The notes: generated by a model from the sequence alone, not told the origin. 64,000 bases of DNA from an uncultured Flavobacteriales bacterium (GCA_937139155.1 CAKZPI010000022.1:83945-147944), one strand, 5' to 3'. Shown: positions 30,101-39,199, numbered from the stretch's first letter. Made by a program: numbers and translations.

Positions 30101-30563
30101 TGTAGCCAACGCAGTTAAAGCTTTAGGTCAGGAAGAGATTCAAAAAATGGAATCTAATCAAGGCTTGGATATAGAAATTGAAGGAGAAACCGTTCATTTA
30201 GGGCGGGCGGATGTAGAAATCACCACCAAAGACCTTCCCGGATGGTTGGTGAACTCTCAAGGAGATGTTACCGTTGCCCTAGACATCACCCTTACCGAGG
30301 ACCTGAAACACGAAGGTTTGGCCAGAGAATTGGTGAACCGGATTCAAAACTTGAGGAAAGACCTGGGTTTTGAAGTAACCGATCATATTTATGTTGAATT
30401 GGAAAATCATGAAGATTTAAGCCGTGCGGTGGAAAGCAATAAAAAGTATATTTGCGATGAAACCCTAGCTGACCAATTAATTATAAGAGAAAACTTAGAA
30501 GGGAAAACAAACGAAATTGAAATTGAAAACATCAAAGTTGAGGTTTCCCTGAATAAAATTTAA
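27159..30563 (+). CDS. ileS: Isoleucyl-tRNA synthetase
   Basis: Charges tRNA-Ile with isoleucine and edits misactivated valine. The 1,134-residue length and sequence fit the longer class I IleRS type common in Bacteroidota. The HIGH-like motif is GIHHV near residues 56-60 and the KMSKR loop is residues 682-686. WTTTPWTLPSN marks the editing domain, WDTHGLPVE and DVWFDSGSMPYAQ the catalytic core; a tRNA-anticodon-binding domain follows. The C-terminal 250 residues form the extension typical of this type. It leads a probable ileS-dksA-lspA operon with gaps of 4 and 3 bases. Confidence 0.97.
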   Translation: MAKYPEYNHLNLPSIHREVLEFWKAENIFERSVSEREGAKTFTFYEGPPSANGLPGIHHVMARTIKDLFCRVKTQEGYQVKRKAGWDTHGLPVELSVEKELGITKEDIGTKISIEDYNKKCRENVMKYTDVWSDLTEKMGYWVDMSDPYITYDNKYIETVWWLLSQMYKKDMLYKGYTIQPFSPKAGTGLSTHELNQPGCYKMVKDTSAIAQFKIQKDQDSDFLFKDVLGDLFFIAWTTTPWTLPSNCALAVGPKIKYKKVKTFNAYTHEPITVILAEDRLNTYFPADLNELHLEHYRAGDKKIPYEISEESFTGSELVGIHYEQLLPYVQPEEGDAFRVIPGDFVTTEDGTGIVHTASVFGADDFRVCQLNNVPSILVRDENGDQGPLVDKQGRFVKEVTDFAGEYVKEEYYAPGEVSDDYLNVDIKISIKLKEENRAFKVEKYEHSYPHCWRTDKPILYYPLDSWFVRTTRVKDRMIELNKTIQWKPESTGTGRFGQWLENLVDWNLSRSRYWGIPIPIWTTEDRSEQICIGSAEELKLEIDKSVQAGFMKENPMGNFTPGDMTEENYLNMDFHRPFVDEIILISPSGKPMQREKDLIDVWFDSGSMPYAQVHYPFENKELVESQDQSVNQFPADFIAEGVDQTRGWFFTLHAISTVLFDSVAYKNVVSNGLVLDKNGNKMSKRLGNAVDPFKTLEKYGADATRWYLISNSAPWENLKFDEEGIQEVQRKFFGTLYNTYSFFALYANIDGFTYAEAEIDLKERPEIDQWILSELSSLRNRVIQHYDAYEPTKAAREIQDFVTENLSNWYVRLCRRRFWKGDYQADKISAYQTLYLTLMDIAKLMAPIAPFFAERLFKDLNGVCNTETENSVHISKFPEPSDHRINKELEDRMHLAQTITSLALSLRKKEKIKVRQPLQKIMVPVTETAQKRHLQSIESLLLSELNVKELDILEDSGKLVKEIKPNYKTLGPKFGKQMRFVANAVKALGQEEIQKMESNQGLDIEIEGETVHLGRADVEITTKDLPGWLVNSQGDVTVALDITLTEDLKHEGLARELVNRIQNLRKDLGFEVTDHIYVELENHEDLSRAVESNKKYICDETLADQLIIRENLEGKTNEIEIENIKVEVSLNKI

Positions 30564-30567
30564 GATC

Positions 30568-30960
30568 ATGGCAGATACAAATAAGACCAGATATTCGGAT
30601 AAAGAGCTCGCAGAGTTCAGAGCCATTATTGAAGAGAAAATTAAAAAGGCAGAGGAAGATTTAGCCATCTTGAAAGGTAATTACGCCAACGATGCCAACA
30701 ACGATACCGAGGATACGTCTCCTACATTCAAGGCATTTGAAGAAGGCAGCTCAACCATGAGCAAGGAAGCCAATGCACAACTTGCCGTACGTCAGGTGAA
30801 ATTCATCCGCGATTTGAAAAACGCATTGATTCGAATTGAAAACAAGACCTATGGCATTTGCCGGGTAACCGGAAAACTCATTGAGTCACAGCGACTGAAA
30901 TTGGTTCCTCACGCTACCCTAAGCATTGAAGCTAAAAATCAACAAGCAAGCAATAAGTAA
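30568..30960 (+). CDS. DksA/TraR-like protein lacking the zinc cysteines
   Basis: 130 residues. An N-terminal helical region is followed by the DksA/TraR signature YGICRVTGKLIESQRLKLVPH. DksA binds in the RNA polymerase secondary channel and modulates promoters with ppGpp. Here only one cysteine, C98, remains; the other three of the classical C4 zinc site are replaced (V or T at the first pair, ATLSIEAK at the second). This reduced form is familiar in Bacteroidota. It lies 4 bases after ileS and 3 bases before lspA, an arrangement often seen in the phylum. Confidence 0.88.
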   Translation: MADTNKTRYSDKELAEFRAIIEEKIKKAEEDLAILKGNYANDANNDTEDTSPTFKAFEEGSSTMSKEANAQLAVRQVKFIRDLKNALIRIENKTYGICRVTGKLIESQRLKLVPHATLSIEAKNQQASNK

Positions 30961-30963
30961 GGT

Positions 30964-31587
30964 TTGAAGAAAGCACTTGCGATTATTTTCGCAGTTCTTG
31001 GTATTGACCAGGCTGTAAAAATCTGGGTCAAAACCAGCATGTATTTGGGCCAAGAACATCGGATTTTCGATTGGTTCATCATTCATTTTACCGAAAACAA
31101 CGGAATGGCCTTTGGGCTTGAACTGGGAGGAGAGTTTGGGAAAATACTTTTAACCCTTTTCCGAATTGGGGCGGTGGTAGGATTGTTCTACCTCCTGAAA
31201 CAACTCCTTAAAAAAGGCGCCCCAAATCTGTCAACCATTGCCTTCAGCCTAATCATTGCCGGGGCCCTGGGGAACATCCTCGACTCGGTTTTTTACGGAT
31301 TAATTTTCTCAGATAGTTACGGACAATTGGCCAGCTTTTTTCCTGAAGGAGGAGGCTATGCCGGGCTTTTTCAAGGAAGAGTGGTAGACATGCTGTACTT
31401 ACCTATTTACAAAGGCTTTCTTCCTGAATGGATCCCCTTTAAAGGAGGCGATTATTTCGTCTTCTTCAGGCCCGTATTCAACATTGCTGATACGGCCATT
31501 ACCGTAGGGGTTTTAATCCTCCTACTCTTCCAAAGGAATACCCTTTCTTTACTTGATTTCCAAGGGACTGAAAAAGCCGAAAACTGA
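30964..31587 (+). CDS. lspA: Lipoprotein signal peptidase (signal peptidase II)
   Basis: Inner-membrane aspartyl protease that removes signal peptides from prolipoproteins. The product has 207 residues, longer than the usual ~165, with the added residues mostly in a loop around positions 115-165. Catalytic aspartates are D107 in GNILDSV and D176 in FNIADTAI; FTENNGMAFG is the conserved early motif. The start is TTG, chosen because the conserved DQAVK (15-19) would be lost at the next ATG. It is needed by the several lipoproteins in this window. Confidence 0.95.
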   Translation: MKKALAIIFAVLGIDQAVKIWVKTSMYLGQEHRIFDWFIIHFTENNGMAFGLELGGEFGKILLTLFRIGAVVGLFYLLKQLLKKGAPNLSTIAFSLIIAGALGNILDSVFYGLIFSDSYGQLASFFPEGGGYAGLFQGRVVDMLYLPIYKGFLPEWIPFKGGDYFVFFRPVFNIADTAITVGVLILLLFQRNTLSLLDFQGTEKAEN

Positions 31588-31606
31588 TTGGCATCATTAT
31601 TTTTTG

Positions 31607-31614
31607 TACTTTTG
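31607..31614 (+). promoter_or_regulatory. -7 promoter box before the T9SS type A protein
   Basis: TACTTTTG is a perfect TAnnTTTG box, 30 bases before the ATG. TTG at 31588-31590 lies 16 bases upstream, a little closer than usual. Confidence 0.55.
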
Positions 31615-31644
31615 CTGGCGCAAATCATAAATTGAAATCGGCTC

Positions 31645-33507
31645 ATGCAAAATTTATTACGCAAAACACTTTCTGTTTTCGCCTTAGTTTTAATGACTTA
31701 TGCTTACTCAAGCGCTCAGTGTAGTCAATGTACACCTGACCTAGCTTGTCTGCCTCAAGGAGGTTCTCCATTCGCGCTTTGCCCGGATACCCCTGATAAT
31801 GTTACTCCTAATCAGTTTTACGACGAAACCCTAACCCTTTATGTTGCTGAAAGTTTTGAACCTCAGCCTGGTTTCACCGTGACCTTTGATGAAATTGAAA
31901 TCCTTTCTTTCAACAACCTTCCTTCAGGCTTGGTTTGGAGCACCAACACTCCTGATAATATTTTCTATCCTGCTCAGTCTGAGCATAACTGCATTAAGGT
32001 ATGCGGTGTTTCCGGAGCCACTCCTGGAACCTACAATGCCGACATGGAAATTCGCTTTTTAGCCAATGCAGGAGCCTTTGGGACCTTTGAAGACACCAAT
32101 AGCTTTCCCATCACCTTTACCGTTGGTGCAGGTGGAAGCGGAAATGCCCTTTTCTCTCTGTTCCCGAAAACAGGATGTGCTCCTCTTTCGGTAACGGCAA
32201 CCAATAATTTCCAAGAGTCAACCTACACGCCAATTCCTGGGGTTACTCAAGGCGTTGTTTACAACTGGAGCTTTGGAAATGGAGACAGCAGCAATTTAGA
32301 AAACCCAAATCCGGTTACTTATAACGCTCAGGGCTCTTACCCCGTTAATTTGAACGTGGTGGTTGACACCTTCGGCTTTTTCCTAAATGAGGTTAGAATT
32401 ACAAGCTTAGGCTGTACTGACCCACTGGATGATCCAGATGTTTACGTTGAGATTTTTGACGCTGATTCTTTGGTTTTCACCTCTGTTGACAACCCAGTAG
32501 AAGCTGCTGATTCTGTAACCTTAGGAGTGAATCTACTCCTTATCAATCCTCCTTATACCATTGAGGTTTGGGATGCAGGTGGATCTGGTGGCCTATTTTC
32601 AGGCGACCTTACCACAGACAACTGCGTGAACGGTACAACGGCAAGCAGTCCGACCAATCTTAGCCTTCCTGCAATTGATAGCTACGGAACCTCTGTTTTG
32701 TCGGCCACCAACGGTAGCTTGGCATTTGAGTATGTAATTGTTAAGCCCGTTGTAACGGAATCTTATACGGATACGGTTGAGGTTAATGGAATGGTTTCTA
32801 CCACTCCAGTGATTTCTGCTTCGGCTACTGAGGTTTGTGTAGGAACACCTGCCACCCTTACTGCCAATTCTGGATTTGCTACCTACCAATGGTATTTAGA
32901 TGGTCAGATTATGAACGGAGAGACCAATTCAACCTTAACCACCGATGTTTCTGGAAACTATACGGTTTCCGTTACGGAAGCTGGTAACTCTTGCGACGCA
33001 GTTTCAAGTCCGGTTAGCATTACATCTCTTCCTGCCCCTTCGGTTCCTTTGGTTGAGGTAAGTGGAGATACCCTATTTACCCAAGTAGTTGCTACGGGTT
33101 ACCAATGGTTCTTCAACGGAAACATGATTCCTGGAGAGACCAATAGCTTTATTATAGCCACAGTTGCTGGTGAGTATAAGCTTGCCGTATTCAATGCTGA
33201 CGGATGCGGAACCTATTCTAAGCCTGAAATGGTTGGGTCTATTGGAATGGAAGAAGCTTTCGCTGGAATGAATGTATATCCTAATCCAAGCAATGGGAAT
33301 TTCACCCTTGAGTTCAGCGTAGAAGGAAGCTCTACCACCAATCTAAGCATCTATGACCTTAGCGGAAGATTGGCCCACCAAGAAACCATCAATGGCTCTG
33401 GAAACATTGTGTATTCTCTAAGCCTTACCAACTTGCCTGCCGGCACCTACCTTCTTGAGCTTTCCAATGACTCAGGAAGAAACATTCAAAGAATTTCGGT
33501 TCAATAA
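31645..33507 (+). CDS. Secreted PKD-domain protein with T9SS type A sorting tail
   Basis: 620 residues. A signal peptide ends at about SSAQ (residue 25). After a region of about 130 residues comes a PKD domain (GCAPLSVTATN, YNWSFGNGDSSN, about 170-235), then an Ig-like part containing TYQWYLDGQIMNGETNS and a second QWFFNGNMIPGETNS strand. The last 80 residues (NVYPNPSNGNFTLEF to the end) are a type A T9SS sorting domain, so the protein should cross the outer membrane and be released or anchored. Substrate or role is unknown. It has its own promoter box and a good terminator. Confidence 0.9.
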   Translation: MQNLLRKTLSVFALVLMTYAYSSAQCSQCTPDLACLPQGGSPFALCPDTPDNVTPNQFYDETLTLYVAESFEPQPGFTVTFDEIEILSFNNLPSGLVWSTNTPDNIFYPAQSEHNCIKVCGVSGATPGTYNADMEIRFLANAGAFGTFEDTNSFPITFTVGAGGSGNALFSLFPKTGCAPLSVTATNNFQESTYTPIPGVTQGVVYNWSFGNGDSSNLENPNPVTYNAQGSYPVNLNVVVDTFGFFLNEVRITSLGCTDPLDDPDVYVEIFDADSLVFTSVDNPVEAADSVTLGVNLLLINPPYTIEVWDAGGSGGLFSGDLTTDNCVNGTTASSPTNLSLPAIDSYGTSVLSATNGSLAFEYVIVKPVVTESYTDTVEVNGMVSTTPVISASATEVCVGTPATLTANSGFATYQWYLDGQIMNGETNSTLTTDVSGNYTVSVTEAGNSCDAVSSPVSITSLPAPSVPLVEVSGDTLFTQVVATGYQWFFNGNMIPGETNSFIIATVAGEYKLAVFNADGCGTYSKPEMVGSIGMEEAFAGMNVYPNPSNGNFTLEFSVEGSSTTNLSIYDLSGRLAHQETINGSGNIVYSLSLTNLPAGTYLLELSNDSGRNIQRISVQ

Positions 33508-33531
33508 CCGCATACCAATCAAGCCAACCAG

Positions 33532-33566
33532 AAAAAGCTGTCTCCTAACCGAGGCGGCTTTTTTTT
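33532..33566 (+). terminator. Rho-independent terminator
   Basis: AAAAAGCTGTCTC (33532-33544), six-base loop, GAGGCGGCTTTTT (33551-33563), a 13-bp stem with two G-T pairs running into eight T. It sits 25 bases after the type A protein stop. Confidence 0.85.
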
Positions 33567-33900
33567 GGTAATAGGAAGTAGGCAATAGGTACTAGGCAAT
33601 AGGTACTAGGGGTTCTAGTAACATAAAGTTTTCCGTCAGGGAATCGGTCAAAGACTAAGGTCCCAGCGCCAGAGGAATCGGGGTTTTGAGAGTGACTGGT
33701 GACTGGATTGTTCGATAATTGAACATCTTAACGCCTGAATCAGCCAACCGCTTTTTGAGGTATTAGAAAATAGGAACTTGGACCTAGGTGGTTTGACCCT
33801 GCCCGAAATTGATCACCTCAACGATTCAACAATTAGCTGGCCAATGGCTAAAAGAAAAGAGCCAAGAGCCTTCCGGAGGACTAGGAATTTCCGCTAGATT
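33567..33900. repeat. Degenerate copy of the dispersed repeat
   Basis: This gene-free stretch carries TAGGTACTAGGCAATAGG words, CAGAGGAATCGGGG, two heptamers (GTGACTGGTGACTGG), ATCTTAACGCCTGAATCAGCC and TAGGTGGTTTGACCC followed by TGCCCGAAATT. All recur at 1-517 and 44,075-44,516 in the same order. I see no promoter for the following gene apart from AT-rich sequence at 33,900-33,950. Confidence 0.75.
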
Positions 33901-33952
33901 TAAAACCATTTATTCTACTATATTCATCCCATATAATTCCTAGTCAAAAAAT

Positions 33953-34693
33953 ATGTCAGTTTCATTTAAGGAATCCTTGAAATCTACCCTTCGGGAAACC
34001 CTAATTCGTCTCAACATTGATCTTACTAAAAACTTAAAGTATGATCGACTTACCCGTAAGATTCTTCAGGCCTATCTAAAACCGGATTATAACTGTGTAG
34101 ATGTAGGCTGTCACAAAGGCGAAATCATGGACTTATGTTTAACCTATGCCCCAAAAGGAAAACATATCGGATTTGAACCGATTCCTTATCTCTACCAAGG
34201 CTTATGTGAGCGGTTTGAGTCTAAAGCAAAAATTTTGCCCTATGCCCTTGCAGAGGCAAATGGAACTTCCTCTTTTCAGTGGGTGAAAAATGCGCCGGCT
34301 TATTCTGGATTGAAACGTCGGAGATATGACATCGAAAATCCTGAAATAGAAGAAATTCAGGTTGAACTAAGAACCCTAAACGAAGTAGTCGGGCCAGAGA
34401 GAATTGACTTTCTGAAAATCGATGTGGAAGGTGGCGAATTAGGAGTTCTCAAAGGGGGGCTTGAAAAGTTAAAACAAGATAAACCCCTTATCCTATTTGA
34501 ATTCGGAAAGGGGGCCAGTGATTTTTACAAAACCCGACCAGAAGACATATTCAACCTCTTATGCCATGAAATAGGCTTGAGGATTTACAACCTTAAATCA
34601 TATGCCAATGGGGGGGGTATTTCGCTGGAAATCAATGAGTTCAAATCTTGTTTTGATGAGGGGACGGAATACTACTTTGTGGCGGCTCCTTAG
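33953..34693 (+). CDS. FkbM family methyltransferase
   Basis: 246 residues. The SAM-binding motif is NCVDVGCHKGEIMDL (about 46-60), followed by HIGFEPIPYLY and the conserved FLKIDVEGGELGVLKGG (about 153-169) that closes FkbM-type methyltransferases. Members methylate hydroxyl groups of sugars or other metabolites, often in exopolysaccharide clusters. Here the neighbours are a glycosyltransferase-like gene 92 bases downstream, which makes a role in surface glycan modification plausible. The substrate is unknown. Confidence 0.88.
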   Translation: MSVSFKESLKSTLRETLIRLNIDLTKNLKYDRLTRKILQAYLKPDYNCVDVGCHKGEIMDLCLTYAPKGKHIGFEPIPYLYQGLCERFESKAKILPYALAEANGTSSFQWVKNAPAYSGLKRRRYDIENPEIEEIQVELRTLNEVVGPERIDFLKIDVEGGELGVLKGGLEKLKQDKPLILFEFGKGASDFYKTRPEDIFNLLCHEIGLRIYNLKSYANGGGISLEINEFKSCFDEGTEYYFVAAP

Positions 34694-34785
34694 AGCAGAC
34701 ATTGCACCTTAATTCTTCCGTTCTTTGCCGCTTGAGCATCCCTGATTTTACATTCAAGACGAAAGCTTAAAAGTATTTAGACGAA

Positions 34786-36282
34786 ATGAAGTCGTTCATC
34801 TTTAATTCTAAATTTTTCTTCACGTTCGGGGCCTTGATGTTTCTAATTACAGCCTGGAATTCATCGGGGTATTTTCATGGGGATGAGCATTACCAAATTC
34901 TTGAGTTTGCCAGATGGAAACTGGGCCTTACTCTAGCAGAATCGCTCCCATGGGAGTTTAATGAGCAAATCAGACCAACCCTCCACCCCAGTCTTGCCTA
35001 TATTTTTCTGAAAGCAGCATTCTGGTTAAACATCGAGAATCCCTATACTCAAACCTTTTTATTACGCTTATTTACGGGGTGCTTTGCCCTTTTTAGCATT
35101 CTGTTTTTTTGGAAAGAATCAAAGGGGCAATTTGAGTCAAGGCAGCTCCAAATCTTGTATTTAGCCTTGTTTTTTCTGCTCTGGTTCATGCCCTTTTTAA
35201 GCGTGCGGTTCTCTTCAGAAACATTGGGAGGTCTTTGGTTGCTTATAGGCTTAGGATTCTTCTATGACGATAAACGGAGGGCTCGCTTTCTTTTCATGGG
35301 CCTTTGTTTTGGCTTGTCCTTTCTTTTCAGGTATCAAATGGCCCTTGCCATTTTGGGCTTTGGACTCTGGCTTCTGCTCATTCAGAAAACGCCCTTCCGT
35401 CAATTGGTGACCATGACTTTTGGTTTTTTGGCGGTCTGTGGAATAGGGTTCTTGGTTGACTCATGGTTTTACAATGAATTGGTTTTCACACCCTGGAACT
35501 ATTTTTATGAAACCATATTAAATACAGAAAGTCCAAGCTTTGGGTCGGCCCCTATGCACTATTACCTCTTTAGTATATTTTCGTATTCTGGTTTCTGGGT
35601 AGGGTTTCCTTTTTTGGTTTTTCTTTTTTGGCTGCTTATTAAAAAGCCAAAAACCATGGTTCTTTGGCCCATTTTCTTTTTCATTTTGGGCCATTCTTTG
35701 GTGCCCCATAAAGAAATACGTTTCTTATTTCCTATAGCCTTCCTTTTGCCCTTATTCTTTATGCAAGGTTTACGCGGATTCAAGGAGTCTTACCCTTTGA
35801 AGAGGCTAGAGAAACCCCTTTTAGCTTATGCCTATTTTTTCTTGGGTCTCAACCTTTTGGGGCTAGTGGCTATGGGCTTCAAACCAGCAAGCATTGGCCG
35901 GATGGAAATCACCGAAATGATTCATGAAAGCCAGACCTCAGAAAGGATTCACTTAATTTATGGTGAAGATGCCAACCCATATGATCCATGGGGCGGCTTA
36001 TATGCCCATCATTACCTTCCGGAGGGAATACAGGAGACGGAAATTAAGAGCCTCTGCGATTTAGACGATTCAAAATTAATGCCTTCAGCCCAGAACTTCT
36101 TGGTGGTTACTAAGCATCAACTTAATAACCCAGAATGTATTGAGGTCCTTGAAGGTATGAAGACGGAAAAATTAGGACAAAGCATGCCTGCATGGATTGA
36201 GAGGGTCAATATTTGGTTCAGCAATGGAAGACTCTTGGTTCTTTACAAGTTGGAACCTACTCAGGGTCTAAAGATTTTTTAG
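34786..36282 (+). CDS. GT22 (Alg9-like) membrane mannosyltransferase-type protein
   Basis: 498 residues, strongly hydrophobic, with about ten membrane helices. The first luminal loop has HGDEHYQILEFAR (D33/E34) and a late loop has VPHKEIRFLFPI; these match the acidic HPDE-type loop and the HKEERFLFP motif of the Alg9/PIG-B/PIG-Z glycosyltransferase family GT22. Family members transfer mannose from a dolichyl-phosphate-type donor; in bacteria the donor is expected to be polyprenyl-linked. With the FkbM gene upstream it may act on a surface glycan. A terminator hairpin follows. Confidence 0.8.
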   Translation: MKSFIFNSKFFFTFGALMFLITAWNSSGYFHGDEHYQILEFARWKLGLTLAESLPWEFNEQIRPTLHPSLAYIFLKAAFWLNIENPYTQTFLLRLFTGCFALFSILFFWKESKGQFESRQLQILYLALFFLLWFMPFLSVRFSSETLGGLWLLIGLGFFYDDKRRARFLFMGLCFGLSFLFRYQMALAILGFGLWLLLIQKTPFRQLVTMTFGFLAVCGIGFLVDSWFYNELVFTPWNYFYETILNTESPSFGSAPMHYYLFSIFSYSGFWVGFPFLVFLFWLLIKKPKTMVLWPIFFFILGHSLVPHKEIRFLFPIAFLLPLFFMQGLRGFKESYPLKRLEKPLLAYAYFFLGLNLLGLVAMGFKPASIGRMEITEMIHESQTSERIHLIYGEDANPYDPWGGLYAHHYLPEGIQETEIKSLCDLDDSKLMPSAQNFLVVTKHQLNNPECIEVLEGMKTEKLGQSMPAWIERVNIWFSNGRLLVLYKLEPTQGLKIF

Positions 36283-36302
36283 TTATCCCTTTCGGCGAAA
36301 TC

Positions 36303-36337
36303 AAAAAAAGCCACACCCCGAAACAGGGCATGGCTTT
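36303..36337 (-). terminator. Terminator between converging genes, best on the minus strand
   Basis: AAAGCCA pairs with TGGCTTT and CCC with GGG around a seven-base loop. Two inner positions are A-C mismatches on the plus strand but G-T pairs on the minus strand, and a seven-T run follows on the minus strand. It therefore mainly serves the lipoprotein gene at 36,360-36,992. Confidence 0.7.
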
Positions 36338-36359
36338 AAGCTAGGTTAGAGGCGATATA

Positions 36360-36992
36360 TTATTCTGAGTCAAAGCTCATATTCGAAGCAATATTGGCTT
36401 CAATCAAAGCCCGAATGGCCTCATTTGAATTTTCGTTGATGCGTATCACATTATCGCTATCAATAACCGCATTGGCAAAGTCAACTCCGGCAAACATCCC
36501 GTCAAGGTCCATCAAAAGAATGAAATCAACATTGCTTCCTTCTTCTGCGGTCTCACCGTCTTCTGACTCAATTTCAAACTCACCTTCCATAGAGGTTGCA
36601 AATTCAAAATCGTACGAGTTACCATTGCTCTCTGCAGTACCTCGAACAATCATGGAAGATCCTCCATTCAAATTGGCACTCATATCAAACTCCAGTTCAG
36701 TATAGGTTCCTGCGGCAAGCTCCACCTCGTTGGTTCCGTCAGAGCTCAATAAATCGAAGGTATAGTTCCCTTCAAATTCCATTTCTTGATCTTGTCCTGA
36801 CTCAGGCTCAAAATCGATGTCAATGTCAGATAGGGAAACCTTGGCCTCTGAATACACAAAGGTGCTGGCCTGACGGTTTGAATTGTCTCCATTCTTTACC
36901 CGAAACTCGCCTTCAGGGTCTCCTTTGGAGCAACCCATTAAAACCAATGCTGGCAATACTGCTGCTAAAATTTTAAATCTCGTTTTCATCAT
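36360..36992 (-). CDS. Lipoprotein of unknown function (DUF4382-like features)
   Basis: 210 residues with a clear lipoprotein signal, ALVLMGC (C21). The mature part is acidic and beta-rich; FVYSEAKVSLSDIDIDFE, NYTFDLLS and VELAAGTYTELEFDM recall the DUF4382-type lipoproteins of Bacteroidota, but I cannot confirm membership. It is a single gene divergent from the GbsR-type regulator gene. Two adjacent ATG codons make the start uncertain by one residue. Confidence 0.75.
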   Translation of the reverse strand: MMKTRFKILAAVLPALVLMGCSKGDPEGEFRVKNGDNSNRQASTFVYSEAKVSLSDIDIDFEPESGQDQEMEFEGNYTFDLLSSDGTNEVELAAGTYTELEFDMSANLNGGSSMIVRGTAESNGNSYDFEFATSMEGEFEIESEDGETAEEGSNVDFILLMDLDGMFAGVDFANAVIDSDNVIRINENSNEAIRALIEANIASNMSFDSE

Positions 36993-37260
36993 TATAGGTT
37001 TTTTTGTTCACCTCCTAACTCCCAATTAAAATGCCATGATTGCCTATGGGCATTCCCTTGACATAAATTATGAGCAATTTCAGGGCTTTTCGGATGTTTC
37101 CCCTTTCCAGAGAACCAGGATAGAACCTTGAAGTTATTTTCATTTTGAAAACGTATCCTCAAATTGACCTTGTTTTGCTTAAGGTACAAGGAGGAAATGA
37201 AGCAGGATTTCAATTTTCAGGAGAATTTGAAAACTCCAAAAGGCTTACTACCTTGGAGGC

Positions 37261-37761
37261 ATGGAATTAGACAAAGGAAAAGAGCAGTTTATAGAATGCT
37301 GGACCTCCATGGGGTCATCTTGGGGCATTAACCGGACCATGGCCCAGATTCATGCCTTTTTAATGGCCAGCTCAAGGCCGATGAATACAGATGAAATCAT
37401 GAAAGGCCTCAGCATTTCAAGGGGGAATGTAAATATGAACGTCCGGAATCTTATGGAATGGGGCTTGGTTTCTAAATCTACCCCGAATGGCGGCAGAAAA
37501 GAGTATTTTGAGGCAGACAAGGACGTTTGGCAAGCCGCCCGGAAGATGATAAACATGCGAAGACAGACCGAGTTGGAGCCAGTGGTTGGAGTGCTTAAAG
37601 GCCTGAGAAAAGTGGAGGGGGAAGGAAAGGAGGCAGAAGAGTTTAGAGATATGATGAAGTCAATGTATAAATTGGCGAACCGAACCAATAAGGCCCTTGT
37701 TCGATTAGAGAAAAACCAAGACTCAGCCGTTTTAAGCGTTTTGAGCAAAATGCTTAAATAA
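37261..37761 (+). CDS. GbsR/MarR-type transcriptional regulator
   Basis: 166 residues, cytoplasmic. The N-terminal winged helix (about 20-95: AQIHAFLMASSRPMNTDEIM, LSISRGNVNMNVRNLMEWGLV, GGRKEYFEA) matches the GbsR branch of the MarR superfamily, which responds to osmoprotectants or other small molecules. The C-terminal helices would form the dimer. Only one base separates it from the following membrane protein gene, so they are probably an operon; no osmoprotectant transporter is nearby, so the signal is unknown. Confidence 0.88.
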   Translation: MELDKGKEQFIECWTSMGSSWGINRTMAQIHAFLMASSRPMNTDEIMKGLSISRGNVNMNVRNLMEWGLVSKSTPNGGRKEYFEADKDVWQAARKMINMRRQTELEPVVGVLKGLRKVEGEGKEAEEFRDMMKSMYKLANRTNKALVRLEKNQDSAVLSVLSKMLK

Positions 37762-37762
37762 G

Positions 37763-38140
37763 ATGCTTAGCACCATTGATGCCTATATCAATCTGATTTT
37801 CACTCTCTTTGCCTTGGCGGTTTTCACGGTTATGGACATCAATGGGTCCTATTTTCCAGCCATAATCACCCTTTATTTGGGCTTCTTTCAACTCATCTCT
37901 GCAGGAATTCGAACCTTTTATCAATTGGTAAATGCCCATCCTTTGAGAAGGTACTTAATCTACTATTGGGTTTTTGTGGCGGTTTATTTGGGATGGCTTT
38001 TTACAATGCCAGAAGACATTGAGGGCAAGCTCATTCTTACTCCTGGCTATTTAGCCGCCGTGTATTATTCAGGATTGACTTGGAAAATGCAGAAAATAAG
38101 CCATGAGGCCTATGATCAAACTAGCTCCAAGGGCTTTTGA
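37763..38140 (+). CDS. Four-helix membrane protein, unknown function
   Basis: 125 residues with four hydrophobic segments (about 9-24, 30-55, 65-80 and 90-105), separated by short loops. I do not recognise a family. It starts one base after the regulator gene and is probably cotranscribed with it. Its last 20 bases overlap the end of pheS on the other strand. Confidence 0.75.
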   Translation: MLSTIDAYINLIFTLFALAVFTVMDINGSYFPAIITLYLGFFQLISAGIRTFYQLVNAHPLRRYLIYYWVFVAVYLGWLFTMPEDIEGKLILTPGYLAAVYYSGLTWKMQKISHEAYDQTSSKGF

Positions 38141-39143
38141 ATTGCTCCAGCATTCTCACATCGTTTTCAAACAGCATCCGGATGTCAGTAATGCCGTACC
38201 GTTGCATAGCAATCCGTTCAATACCCATTCCGAAAGCAAAGCCAGAGTATTCTTTAGAGTCGATTCCGCAGTTTTCTAAAACTTGTGGGTCAACCATACC
38301 GCAACCTAGAACTTCCAACCATCCGGTTCCCTTGGTGATTCTTTTGTCCACCTCAGTTTCAAGGCCCCAGTATACATCCATCTCTGCAGAAGGTTCTGTA
38401 AACGGAAAATAAGAGGGGCGTAGGCGGATTTTTGTCTTTCCGAAAAAGGCCTTGGCGAAATACAACAAGGTTTCTTTTAAGTCGGCAAAGGATACATTCT
38501 TGTCGATATAAAGCCCTTCAATTTGATGGAAAATGCAATGTGAGCGGGCCGAAATGGCTTCATTTCTAAAAACCCTTCCTGGAGAAATGGTACGAATGGG
38601 CGGCTTCCCGTTTTCCATTACCCGAACCTGTACGGAAGAGGTATGCGTACGTAAGGCCATTTCGTCTTCAGACTCAACAAAAAAGGTGTCTTGCATATCT
38701 CTGGCCGGATGTTCAGGCGGAAAATTCAGGGCCGTGAAATTATGCCAGTCGTCCTCAATTTCTGGTCCGGTAGAAACCGTGAAGCCAATCCTTGAGAAAA
38801 TCTCAACAATCTCTTTACGCACCAAGCTCACTGGATGCCGGGAGCCAAGAGGCAAGGGGTAACCTGGGCGAGAAAGGTCTAAGCCCGAAGACTTGGAGGA
38901 TTCATCTGAGCCAAGTTCCGCTTTTAAGGCGTCTACCTTTTCTTGAGCCGATTGCTTCAGCTGGTTCAAGGCTTGTCCGAAGGCCTTCTTTTCTTCGTTT
39001 GGCACCGATTTAAAATCAGCAAAAAGGGCGGTTAAGACCCCTTTCTTACCTAAAAACTTAATTCGGAAGGCTTCGATTTCTTCCAAGGAATTGGAGGAAA
39101 ATCCATCGACCTCTTTTAAATACGCCTGAACCTTTTCAATCAT
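38121..39143 (-). CDS. pheS: Phenylalanyl-tRNA synthetase alpha subunit
   Basis: Catalytic subunit of PheRS, which attaches phenylalanine to tRNA-Phe. At 340 residues it is of normal size. An N-terminal coiled-coil arm (about 1-85) precedes the class II core: [11 protein letters not shown], motif 2 in [21 protein letters not shown] and motif 3 in [18 protein letters not shown]. The pheT partner is not in the window, as is usual for Bacteroidota where pheS and pheT are often apart. A strong promoter lies just upstream. Confidence 0.97.
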   Translation of the reverse strand: MIEKVQAYLKEVDGFSSNSLEEIEAFRIKFLGKKGVLTALFADFKSVPNEEKKAFGQALNQLKQSAQEKVDALKAELGSDESSKSSGLDLSRPGYPLPLGSRHPVSLVRKEIVEIFSRIGFTVSTGPEIEDDWHNFTALNFPPEHPARDMQDTFFVESEDEMALRTHTSSVQVRVMENGKPPIRTISPGRVFRNEAISARSHCIFHQIEGLYIDKNVSFADLKETLLYFAKAFFGKTKIRLRPSYFPFTEPSAEMDVYWGLETEVDKRITKGTGWLEVLGCGMVDPQVLENCGIDSKEYSGFAFGMGIERIAMQRYGITDIRMLFENDVRMLEQFKSPWS

Positions 39144-39159
39144 GTTTGAAAAATTTTGG

Positions 39160-39190
39160 CAAAAGTACCATAGTCTGAGCCTGTATCCAA
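39160..39190 (-). promoter_or_regulatory. pheS promoter, both elements visible
   Basis: On the minus strand TTG (39188-39190), 20 bases, then TACTTTTG (39160-39167), then 16 bases to the pheS ATG. Both match the Bacteroidota consensus. Confidence 0.75.
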
Positions 39191-39199
39191 TAAGAAAAC

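Noticed and set aside
37003..37012. AGGAGGTGAA on the minus strand as ribosome binding site of the lipoprotein gene
   Set aside because: It is about 18 bases from the ATG, too far for normal initiation.
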